Part shown: in pieces, positions 12,301 to 23,422 of the stretch
Numbering within the stretch: the stretch's first letter is position 1
Layout: each line of letters opens with the position of its first letter
DNA from: Nephromyces sp. MM_2019
Lineage: Eukaryota > Apicomplexa > Aconoidasida > Nephromycida
Direction: 5' to 3'
NCBI GenBank assembly: GCA_015657535.1
Contig: JADHZB010000657.1
Coordinates: 1 to 64,000 of the forward strand
DNA: 64,000 bases
Translations under genes and position numbers: made by a program
Notes under the pieces: model-generated
The model's input: the letters and a program-made list of their open reading frames with translations, nothing else
Told to the model about the DNA's origin: nothing
The model's database searches: none

Positions 12301-15300
12301 CATGAGTTGTCCTTTACTAGTTGAAGCACCAGTAGCAATAACTAAACATAGTGTATCACCAGATAGACCTGGTGAAAATGATTGTAATTGTGTACCAGTG
12401 TGTAATATGTACTTCATGTTTGGTTCAGTAAGTTCAAATGGTTGAGTTGATGTATGACTAATAGGAATCTTAGGTACAGGTGTTGGTTCACCAGTAAGTG
12501 AACTTTCATCTACTACACATCTTCCATCAAGTAATAATACATCACAAGGAATACTACCAGTTGATGATAATTTCATTAGATCACCTGTTACAACCATACT
12601 AGAGGGTATAACTTTCCATTGTCCATCTCTCTTAACAATAATATCTTTAGGCTTCTCAGTCATATTTTTAACTTTCCATTGACTAAGCCTCTTTGTAGCT
12701 ATCTTAATTATAGCACTAATTAATATAATAAGTAAGGTTACAGTTGTAATTGTCCAATAATAAGTATATATCCAAACAAGAATAGCAAAGAATTGATAGA
12801 GATATATATATTCTGTAAATTCTTCTGCAATCGCTTTATAAAGAGGTGGTATTTCTATATCGATTGAATTTTTTCCAGTCAATGTAAATCGTGAATGTGC
12901 TATCATTTCAGTTAATCCACTCTTATACTGTATTCAACAAAAAAAATAATAATAATAGTCATGAAAAGAATTAAAATAAATTTCTATGTTTATATATATA
13001 TATGGACTATATGTTGATTATTTATGTGTTAAACTGTCTTTATAAATCGAGGTATATATATATATTATTTAGGATGAGCTATGTGTACTAGACTATCTAT
13101 ATAAATCTCGATTTCTTTATCTCTCTCTATTTCTTTATATATATATATATATATATATAAAGATTTAATGACTTACATTTTGGAGTATATCTTGTTGTGT
13201 ACCATCAATGGTATATTCATAAATTTGATATAAATTATTGGCTTCATTCCAACAATAGCGAAATGATTGGAAATCAAAATAACGATGTGTAGAATCAACA
13301 AAATGTACGGGACACATTTTTTGGTGTGCTCGTCTTCCTTGGCATTTTTCTAAAAAATTTTGGATCGCACCCGAAATTTTACGAATATATGAATCTGATT
13401 CAGATTGGATAATAATTTCTTGCTCCATGATTCTTGAATATGAGACAATAGTAGCAACACGTAGGGGACAGTTGAGATGAAAGAAACATTTAACTTGTGA
13501 GCTAAACAATTTGTACAAGCCCCACCAAACAGCAGTTATATGCCATACAACAATAAATGCAAGAGATAAACGTGCTCCACCCCCAGGCATTTGATAAAAG
13601 GGCCAATCTATAAAATTACCAAGACTTGATGCACCCGAAAATACACATCCATATGCACAAGGATAGCCAGTACGCCAATGAGGTTCTAAACCTTGTTCGA
13701 TTGGTACTCTACATGCTTCTATAACAGCTGGGTTATCCTTACAGAATGTTAGGTAATTCAAGCCATAAAGATCAAGCTCAATAACAAGTAAAATAAAGAA
13801 TAATCCAATAGTCATTAAGACAAGGGCGATATTTGCAATTTGACCAAAAAAAGTTGCTTGATAACCTTCTTGGATTGAATTTTCTTCATTTTGAAAATGT
13901 GTGTGATCACTCGAAGCAGCATCAGATAGTTCAGTTGAATTGAGAGAATTTAAACGCTTAGCCGAACGTGCTAACTTGCTTTCCATAGCTAGAGAAAGGT
14001 AAATAATATGAAATTTAGATAAAATGTTATGTAATTTATTTAATCTTATGTTTTTTCATTTGCTGTTAATATAAAAAGATTGGACAGATATAAATATTGT
14101 ATTGTTCTAAAATTCGAATTATATTAAATTTAATAATGAAATGGTATCAAATATACATATTATGATCGAGTGGTCATTTAAAGTAAAAAACTTATTATAA
14201 ATAATAAATAGACATATACAGACAATCCCAATAGTTAATAAAATTATTAAATTTGTTAAACAAAGACTTACCATATTTGTATATAGCAAAGGCTATAATA
14301 ATTATGAACCCAATGGCATAAGCACTATGTACAGTAATCCAAATTGGAGTCTAATAATTTGAAAGTAATGGTTTGAAAAAAATGATAAATTTTTTCAATG
14401 AGTTTTAAAGCATACCATCATGTTTTCAGCAGGTTGATTGTCCATAGAGCATTGCAAATAACCTACATCTGCGTATGTAGACTTTTGAGATGAGCCAATA
14501 ATAGAAAAAGGGTACTCATCTTCATAGCTAAAAAGAAATTACATATAATTTTAGCTTTCTAGCTAACTTTCTATATCTACTTGAGGTGAAAATGAATTAC
14601 TTGATGTTATCCACTTCCGTATTAGGTGTAGGTAAAAGTAGATTTGCTGCACATGCTGTTAATATTTGTACATTCGATAGGTTTTCACCTGTTGAAAAGT
14701 GATCAACAGTTGCTTGGATGTTTCGATCAAGGTTATAACAGGGTCTATATGCACCAGCATTTTGTCTTTGGATAACAAGGCCTTCGCCCTGGCAGTCAAA
14801 TGGATTAGTAAGGCCCTTGAATGCGGTTTCACTGGGGTTGTTTGGGTTGTGACAATAAACGTCATTTTCATCCTCAACAAATATCATACCGGAAGGACAT
14901 TCACGGCATGCACCATCGTAGAACAACCTCTCCTGTATGTTTTCACAGGAAAATCCATAATTTGTACATTCTCCCTCAACTTCTAGTTGTGATTTCCCAG
15001 TAGCTAGCACTCCAAATAAAGGGCAGTTCAACACTCGTGGTGGGTATCGTAGTGAACACTGTCGACCATTTATATCATAATCGTTGGCTAAACAAGATAA
15101 AAAACAAATTTATTCACGAACGGCATTATAAAAATGTATTGAGATCAGAGTTCTCGATACAAATATTAATGAATTTAAAGTGTCAAAACGTGCAAGCTAA
15201 ATAGCGGATTGGATGAGGTAATGCTTTGCTTAATATCTTCATAGCACAAGACTAGTTATCGAGGACAATGCTATAAATACTATAGAAGTAGTTTACATCT

Positions 15301-15754
15301 AAATTGCATCATGTAGATATTAGTGATCAATTCCTAGAGAAATTAGCATCTCAATAATCAACATATTATCATATTAAAATTTATAAATTGCATTATAACT
15401 TAAATGTTGGATTATATATGCCTTAATTTAGTTACTCTTATGGCCATTAAACTATCATTATACTTATCGAGAAGCTTTCTCGGTTTGGCCATTTAATATT
15501 GAAAAAACATGTTATCCAAATTCATAAATATTTGTCTAACTAAAATTACTTAATCTTAAAGATTGATAGTAATAATAAATCTAAAAATATTAATTGCTTA
15601 GCTAAATTTTGAAAAGAAATAATCCAACATTTTATTATCTAACAAAACTTAAGAAATTATCCTTACGGGTGTGGAATTTGGGCTTGAATGGATCAGTTAC
15701 TGAATTCGAATACCTTATGAAGAAGAGAAAGAAACAAACAATTAAAAACGTCAT
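9337..15754 (-). CDS. P5-type (ATP13A-like) P-type ATPase with cysteine-rich N-terminal ectodomain
   Basis: Exons (minus strand): 15754-15667, 15087-14601, 14527-14416, 14350-14272, 13988-13177, 12927-10546, 10235-10136, 10061-9965, 9820-9337; 4641 nt, 1546 aa. A hydrophobic signal peptide (MTFLIVCFFLFFI) is followed by a Cys-rich extracellular/lumenal segment of about 200 residues with at least 11 Cys (e.g. GACRECPSG). A membrane segment comes next (residues about 235-253), then two more with a Cys-bearing loop. The ATPase core has SSLTGEP (about 669), FCFDKTGTLT (phosphorylated Asp about 836), ILTGDNALTA (about 1056) and CGDGANDLGAL (about 1187). The TM4 motif is SPLIPAVYVA where P5B pumps have PPALPAT-like sequence. 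P5B members move polyamines in animals; the substrate here is unknown. The last exon encodes a further six-Cys loop (GCSCDQ and others) between membrane helices. Expected in an endomembrane or plasma membrane. Confidence 0.9.
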
Positions 15755-18700
15755 TATTTTCGAGTTTTAACAAGTTTTATATCGTCTGATATGCCCTGCC
15801 TTGTGCAAAATTAATAATCAAATGTTTTGTTAAAACTTCTCTGAAAGAAATGTGTTTTATAATTTCTTTTACAAATATCAAAATATTAAATTTATTTTTT
15901 CTCAATAAATTTCATCTCACTGAGAGATAAACTAAGGTATTCAAACGCCCTTGTCAGATATTGCTCTCCTTCCTATAACCCACATTTGTGAGGTAACAGA
16001 AATAATATATACAAAATCTAGTTTAAAAATAAATTTAATAATAACAATTTCCTCAGTTTTTTAAATCCATGTACCGTTAAAAGACAAAAGAACGAACAAG
16101 ATCACAGAAATGTGACAATTGCTGATAATGGGGGTAGATATAGTTGTAGTCCAAATAGTTAATTCTCAGATCAAAAGATTAGTCAATTATTAAGATTCAA
16201 AATTCTGCATTTAAAAGTTTGTATTATTATTTTAATTATACATGTATAATATAAGATATCTCTAAAAGTTTTTTCTGTTAATCCAAGGGTGTAATTACCC
16301 CCTTATTGAACATAAAATTGAGAAATAGAGTGGGGCAAGGTAGTAAGGGGGATAAGAGCAAATAAGGAAAAAAAAATATGATTTTGAGCTGTTATCTATA
16401 TATATAAATATTTCTCATATATTGGCACTCCTCAGGTCCAAGAGGTTAAGAATGGAATGAAGGATGATGTTATTAGACGATTAAAGTAGAAGGAGAATTT
16501 ATAAAAACAATGTTCAAAATAATTACATATTAGTAGAATCCCGTTTGCTTCAAAGCTGCTGCTCTATAGTTAATTATTGTCCTTGATGATACAAATTCAC
16601 AAGTTGAATAATTTTTAATTTAATTAGAACGAGTATGAGGTCTTGGTTTTGTGTTTCTAAAGGTAATAAATAAAAAATTGTTATGCATATACATTTACAT
16701 AAAAATGTGCGTTTAAACATCACATGCAATATGAAATTAAAGAAGAAAACCCTGAGATAACAACAATTGCAATACAACTAAGAAATTAAGATCTTACCTA
16801 TCAATTAGCCAGTAGAGTTATCAAACACAAGTAAACAAATTAAATCTGTTGATAAAAAATATAATTGTGAAGATAAACAAGAATGTACATCTGCCACTAA
16901 ATTAAATAATATCACAAGAATAAAAAAATTAACAAGATAAAGATGTATATATGTATAAACAAGAATGTTAAAGAAGAAAAAATATTCGTATATTTGAATA
17001 CTAGTTATGCTTTTAGCTACGCAAATAGATTAGACAAAATAAATTAAGCCATCTAAAGCTCATATATCTATCGAGAGCGTTATATATCTTGTATTAAAAA
17101 TTCATTCGAGTATACGTGTTATTATATAAAAATTTAGCTGTACTTGCTAATATATTTATGTTAATATTCGAATATAGTAATATATACTAAATCAAAAAAT
17201 AGTTAATGTAATTAATATATTCTATGTGTATGTTTAATTAAACATTTACAAAGTGAATGTTGTTACATAAATTTTAATTCTAAAATGCTACTATAGATTC
17301 TCAGTAAACGTGTATGCATAGATATAAAATAACTTTACAAATTTGTAAACATATATTTTTAAATATTAATATAATGATTGTATACCTCTATTCAGAATTA
17401 ATTAAAATAAAAAAGGGGTTGTTTATCAAGTGTCTGTGTGGGTGTGATGTTAAGATTGATGATTATAAACTTATTAGATATATCAAAATAATAGGAGTAA
17501 ATGTTAATTAAATATTTCGTTAGTATATATATATATTTTGTCTAGTATAGTGTGTTTTCAGCTTTTCAGCCTTCATTTTTAATATTAGGCTAAAAATTCT
17601 TTAAAGCTAAATTCTTAATAAAATTTGAATCTATTTAAATAAAACATCTATCTTTTATATTATAGAATATCTCCTAACGCACTTAAAAATTATCTTATTT
17701 TGAACTTGTTTATTTGTAAAATAATTAAACTAAAAGGAATAATTCATAAAAATGAATCCTAGAAAACAAAAGTTTTACACAAGACAAGGGGGTATTCCTT
17801 TTCTTCTTTCGTTTGTTTGAATATTAAATTTTACATTCAGGACAATGGCAAAAAGTTAACATTTAGTAAGTTTAGATTGGGTACCAATACCACTAAAAAT
17901 AAATATTTAATTTATCTTCTTTATCACAAATGATTAACACACTAAAACACCTGTCTCACTCTATTTCATGTTTAGAATAAAAAGTTTTATACCACGAAAA
18001 GAATATGACACTTAGTTTATTCTTTATCTAATGTTGTTAAATTTTTTAAATTATTCTAAATCTAAATCTTAGCTTTTAAGCAAAATTAAACAGCAAACAA
18101 TAATCCTTTTTGAGAAAATTGAATCTTATGTAAAAAATAAATGAAACTACCACACTAAGACTAAGACTAGCGAAAAGAAATCAACGTGTGATGTAGAATA
18201 TTGAAATGCATCTTATGCTTTAGTGCACAACTGTTAAAAAATTATATAACTGGTAATTATAGTAGTTGAATATTTGTAAGCGTGAATTAACTTAGACAGG
18301 TGTGCCTAGCTTCGAGATTTAAATTATGTCTAAGTGATTTTCAACAAAAAGCGTAGCTTTATCACACATTTGATTAATTTTCAAATTCAATATATTATTT
18401 TATAATGATATTTGCTCAACGTTATGTTTAATGATGATACTTAGACATTTTACACTTTAATGATTATTAAATACATTTTCTACTCTGTAAAACTGTTCAA
18501 GAGTTTAGATAATTATCATTTCATTGGCACAATACTATATTTTAAAATTGTCTGAATTGATCTTATTTTTTTATTCCAATGAAAATGCAATATTAACAAA
18601 GAACTTTCGGTACATAATGAAAAAATTACAAGAAATGACTACACTTTAATTTGTCATAAACTCTCAAAAATAATATACTTTTTGGTTTGTTGAAAAATTT

Positions 18701-20090
18701 GAAGATAGGATAAAAAATAGAATTTATTGAAGCAATTACTATGAAAATTTACATAATGAAAGCTAACTTAACAAATAATCTTATAAGCAACATCATTAAT
18801 ATATATTGTATTGCATATATATACTTGTGAGCTCGAAGGTGATAAGTTAACAAAATTTTGACTAGTTAAAATAACCTTATATGAGCAATAATATTTATAG
18901 ATTGATTTATACAACCCTGTTGTGAAAAATCTTTTGTGTATTAGGCTTTTGTAACTCACTGAGTTTAGGCCAGTAGTGTATGATTTAACTAAAATACTAC
19001 GGCAAATAAGGTATTAACTATAACGATAATAATACCAATTTGTAAACGAAATATAGATTACTTTTATACAGATTGAAGGTACCTTTTAACTCCAACAAGG
19101 ATTATGTATGCATGTCCAGCTAACAGATTTACATAAACACCTTATTGAATAAAAGTGAAGGAATATCAAATTCAAAGCCTATACAAATTTTAAGTACAAA
19201 TTATTTTCTCACTAATCTTGACAAATTTTATACTCAAATTTATCAATTATGTAACCTTTAAATAATTCTAAGTGCTTTTAATTGATAAATTCATAGTATA
19301 ATTTTGTTTCTAATCATTTCATCCACTATTGCACCTCAGAGGTATCGCTTATTTAACATTGTCAAGAGAGCAAATCAAAACTTTACTAATTTTAATTTTA
19401 AACTCCAGCAATAATCTACTTGCATCTATAATAATTGAACAAAATTACACTTACTCATGAAAATTTAAAAAGAAGCTATATGGTTTTAAGCAAATTAAAT
19501 TAGAGTAAAATCTGGTCAATAATAAATTTTACAAGCTCGAATAACAATTACTATATATAACCCAAAAAATAAAAGTACTATTTACAACACACGAGTTTGA
19601 AAATCACCCTAGATTTGATATTTGTTTAAGAAGATATATGACATATTTAGATTTATATTCAATTTTAAAAATATTGAATATAAATCTAAACTTATCTTTA
19701 TTAAGTAAGACATGTTATATAGTTTTATATTGCATGATCATCGTATACACTTGTAAATCACACAATCATGTGACCAAGAGGTCTTAGACAACAACATATC
19801 CTTAGTACAAACAATACATAACAAAAATTTCAAACGCAGAATCATAACTCTAAATGTGGATCAAATATATATTTTCAACATGAGTTTAAACTTTAAAGAT
19901 TCTGCTTCAACGTTATATATCCTATATGTAGTAGAATTAAAGATTATTAGCCGCTGTGAGAGCATTAAAGGTATTACATACTACATAAAATCAATAATAA
20001 AGCAGTAATAAAATGCATTATACAGTAAACAACATTAAACTTGGACACAAATTATAAATCTACATTTATTAAGATGCCACCTATATAAAT
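15755..20090. other. 4.3-kb region without recognisable genes
   Basis: Only short, isolated open frames with no splice-consistent neighbours (e.g. 67 codons at 16574-16777, 65 at 17314-17511, 63 at 18768-18959) and no family resemblance. No tRNA T-loop consensus, rRNA or snRNA core was seen. Contains a strong inverted repeat at 19646-19690. Confidence 0.6.
19646..19690. repeat. Perfect 18-bp inverted repeat with 9-nt loop
   Basis: The arm TTTAGATTTATATTCAAT (19646-19663) is followed by a 9-nt spacer and its exact reverse complement (19673-19690). It lies about 400 bp upstream of the FKBP/TPR gene. Both arms are AT-rich, but 18 matched pairs with mixed sequence are unlikely to be chance. Confidence 0.85.
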
Positions 20091-22097
20091 ATGCACACAT
20101 TAGGTGAGCCGATTTACGTTCGATTTGTTTTAAACCAATCTCCACAAGTGCATCAATTAATACATCAAAAGGTAGCAACACTCAAAGAAGGTAAATCTTT
20201 TCACTAAAACTCTGAGCTCTATTCCTTACACTCTGAAGGTTTTTTATTACGACTTTTTAAGAAAAAAACTTTACTTGATACCTTTTCTTATAGGTTGCCA
20301 CTGCGAATTTAGCACAACTAGTAAGGTTTTGACAAATTTAGTTGAATTTGATTCAATCTGCTTTGAACCCAATGAAAATTTGGTAATGGAAATGTTACTA
20401 TCAATAGTATTCATATATCTGGAACTGCATGCCCATTAGATTGACAGAATATTTGAAATAATCATCTTGTGAAAAACAAACCTATGTAAATACTATTCTT
20501 ATCTATAGAGTCTAAGGATTGAACTAAAAAATCGTTTTAAATTGGTTGACTTAAGCCCAGAAAAGGACGAAACTATTTTAGTTTCAATTATCGATGGAAA
20601 TGATGCTTGGAATACCCCTTCAGATCTTTCTAAAATAAGTCTTCAATACAAAGCTTTTGACCAGGTCTGAAAATCAGTCAATTTAGAATCTGAAAAAGCC
20701 TTGTGATAAGCAAACATAAATGTCTCTTTAACTCACCTATCAAAGAATGGAGTTATTATTGAAGATCGAAAATCTGCCTTAAATCCACTACAATTTACAT
20801 TAGATGAGAAACAGGCTCCAGAAGCGATTGAAATTATAGTAAATTTTTTGCTCACTTGATTTTACACGCTAATCCATTTAAATAAATTCAATTTCCTACA
20901 TAATAGGTAAGACATATGACTACAACTAGCTGGGTTTATGCTATCCTAAGTGGAAAATATGCCTTCCAAACTCCGAATAACAATATTTTGGCAAATATTG
21001 AAGACCCACTTAAAGCTACCCACATCCATGGGATGATCATAAGCGAATATAAGCGTCCAAGGGAAGCTTGTGTAATTCTACAGCTAAAATTCAGCAGTTT
21101 AAATATTTTACCTCATAATATCACACTGCTTACATTTTAGGAGCTAAACATTAACGAAAAAAAACAGAGAGGTAAACAAATGATTTCAGAAGGAAATAAA
21201 TGGTTTAAACTAAAAGAGTACCAACGAGCAGCCCGACGTTATCAAATGGTAAAAATCTGGTATAATTTTTCAATAAATAACCCTTCTCACTTTTAGATTC
21301 AGATAATTGATCAAATCGGCTTATTGCCAAAACCAAATTGTTTTTTGATACATTAAGCATTATTCTCTTATAACACTATTTGCGCAATTATTTTCTAGGG
21401 CATAGAGGCATTGGAATATTTAGGAGGTAAAAGCACAGAAGCAGACATTTTATCTTGTAAAGACTGTTTAACACAACTTCGACTCAATTCATCAAATTCA
21501 TTTCTGAACCAGAAAATGTACATCGAAGCAATTCAATTTACTGATGATGTAAGCAGCAAATGATTTTTTAGATCAAAAATAATATATAGGCAAAATTTTA
21601 TTAATAGTTTCACGTGCATCAATACACCATATAACTCACTATTATTTTTTTTTAGATATTGAAAGAGGATGATCAAAACCACAAGGCATACTTTCATAAA
21701 ATAACAGCTCTTATGAAATTGAATAAATATCACGATGCTGAAAATCTTTGTAATAAATGTGTTTCTAATTTTCCAGATCAAAGCCTATTCAGGTTATATA
21801 GTCGAATAATTTTGGTACATAGTTTTGAAAATCGAATAAGAATTATTTCTCTCATAATTATTAGTTTATGACTTGTTTTAAAATAATATTCTTTTTTTCA
21901 GAAATTTACAAAATAAGATTAACAAACTTTATGAAGACGACAAAAAGTAAGCAAAGTTTTGATAGAATTTTTCTTCCACTCAACTCCAATAACTTTACAA
22001 ATGTAAATGTTAATTAATTCAAATTTCTTCCATTGTTTATACTTTTATATCAAATTTTTCTAGCCTGAAGGACATGTATCAGGCCTTTTGGCGATAA
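20091..22097 (+). CDS. FKBP-like protein with C-terminal TPR repeats
   Basis: Probable large immunophilin/AIP-type co-chaperone. Exons 20091-20190, 20294-20382, 20509-20664, 20746-20838, 20907-21071, 21141-21248, 21399-21548, 21656-21792, 21902-21946, 22064-22097; 1077 nt, 358 aa. The middle exons match the FKBP fold: DQNGVIIEDRKS, LQFTLDEKQAPEAIEII, then VRHMTTTSWVYAILSGKYAF, in the places of the usual G-x-V-F/D-S, F-x-L-G-x-G-x-V-I and AYG elements. Many catalytic-site aromatic residues look changed, so isomerase activity is doubtful. The C-terminal third has TPR-type helices (GNKWFKLKEYQRAARRY, KITALMKLNKYHDAENLC). The intron at 21072-21140 is 69 nt and its only in-frame stop is the acceptor TAG itself, so that donor choice is the least certain. 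Cytosolic by lack of targeting signals. Confidence 0.75.
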
Positions 22098-22667
22098 TTT
22101 ATAAATTTATAGGGCTAAATAGACCAAAATGAATATATATTATAACGAATGGATTAATATAAAAATTTTTGTAATAATTTTTATTTAATAAATATTACCC
22201 TGCCATACTATTAACTTTAAATTAAAATACTTTCAAACACCATCTATTAATGTAATAAAAGAAATTACATGACTATAAATAAAAACTCAACACTACCAAG
22301 CTTAATTGAAACATATATTTCTAACCACAATTCGACTAAATTAAATGAATTGAGGTAATTTATAATTATTGAGCTGCGAAGTAAAAACTTATAAACAGTG
22401 ATTAAATTGTTTTATTTTTTTCTAAGAAAAGTACTTGATACCTTTGTTACAAAGATTATTGTCATTATTTGCCCCACCTAATTACTAATTTTCTTAAGTA
22501 TAAAATTGTTTCAATAAATTATAAATTATCAATATTCAACTTTGACACTTTAAAAAAGCTGAGCTTTTTTTTATATTCTATAAACAAAAATCTAGTCTGT
22601 GTTATATATTTTGTGTATTCTACTTTATTCTTGATTTTAGATAAACCATTAAGATAATGATATAAAT
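22098..22667. other. Intergenic region
   Basis: AT-rich spacer between two plus-strand genes. A 62-codon open frame at 22469-22657 has no family likeness and low-complexity composition. Nothing else seen. Confidence 0.6.
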
Positions 22668-22949
22668 ATGTCGAATGATATCACACCTTTAGAAAAGCGC
22701 CTAACTGAAAAGGGCGAATTAGACAAATTGTTTAAATGGACGTCCGAAATGTTAACTAAAGAAGGTTGGAGAGATGACATGACTTCACTATGCTTACAAT
22801 ATATCAACGACAAAAAATTTGAGAACATCTCTGGTCCACAAGAATTAATCGAAAATTTAAGGACTCATGGTAGGCCTAAAGTCCCGACTACTGTTAAATC
22901 AGAGCTTCTTGAACGAATTTGGGAGTTAGCTCGTAAAAAAGATGAGTAA
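22668..22949 (+). CDS. ENY2: ENY2/Sus1-like transcription and mRNA-export factor
   Basis: Intronless, 93 aa. Sus1/ENY2 is a small all-helical subunit shared by the SAGA deubiquitinase module and the TREX-2 export complex at the nuclear pore. Family landmarks are visible: LTEKGELDKL (helix 1), LTKEGWRDDMTSLC (the G-W-x-D/E-x-L element), GPQELIENL, and the C-terminal GRPKVPTTVKSELLERI that matches GRALVPDSVKKELLQRI of animals. Length agrees with the family (about 95-101 aa). An ATG at 22668 gives a complete protein; no upstream exon is needed. Confidence 0.9.
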   Translation: MSNDITPLEKRLTEKGELDKLFKWTSEMLTKEGWRDDMTSLCLQYINDKKFENISGPQELIENLRTHGRPKVPTTVKSELLERIWELARKKDE

Positions 22950-23422
22950 CTTAATCTCTTTAATTTCATAAACGAGAATCATTTCATTCTATACCTTTTT
23001 TTAATTTCTATGTTAAATGTATATTTTATTAATCCATCACTTAAGCTGTCTAATGACACTTATCTTCTTTAACTTAATACTTTGCTTATATTTAAGGCTA
23101 AATCTCTTTACCTTTTTTATTTTGCTGTTGGTTTAATACTTTATTTAAAGGAATGTTTATTTGTTTACATTAGAGATTTTATAGATGATATCTTCAGAAA
23201 TAACTTTTAAAGAGTATAACACTTCGAAATACATCAAAAGCAAGTTATCGATAAATTTTTTTTTCGAATATCAAGAAAGTATTAAAATATTTGAACTCTA
23301 CAAATCTATTTAAAACCAAATTAATTTGGATATAAAAAAAATATATTGTAAATTTAAACAAAGAACAGTGATTTATTGAAACCTTAACATAAATGTTCAA
23401 AATAGTAATGTGAAAAAAAAAT
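22950..23422. other. Intergenic region between convergent genes
   Basis: AT-rich 3' flanks of ENY2 and the DEAD-box-like gene. An 89-codon minus-strand open frame at 23245-23514 is only the last exon of the helicase-like gene read in another frame and extended into this spacer. Confidence 0.7.

Noticed and set aside
16574..16777. 67-codon minus-strand ORF in the gene-poor region
   Set aside because: Low-complexity hydrophobic start joined to an unrelated tail; candidate splice sites give no coherent protein.
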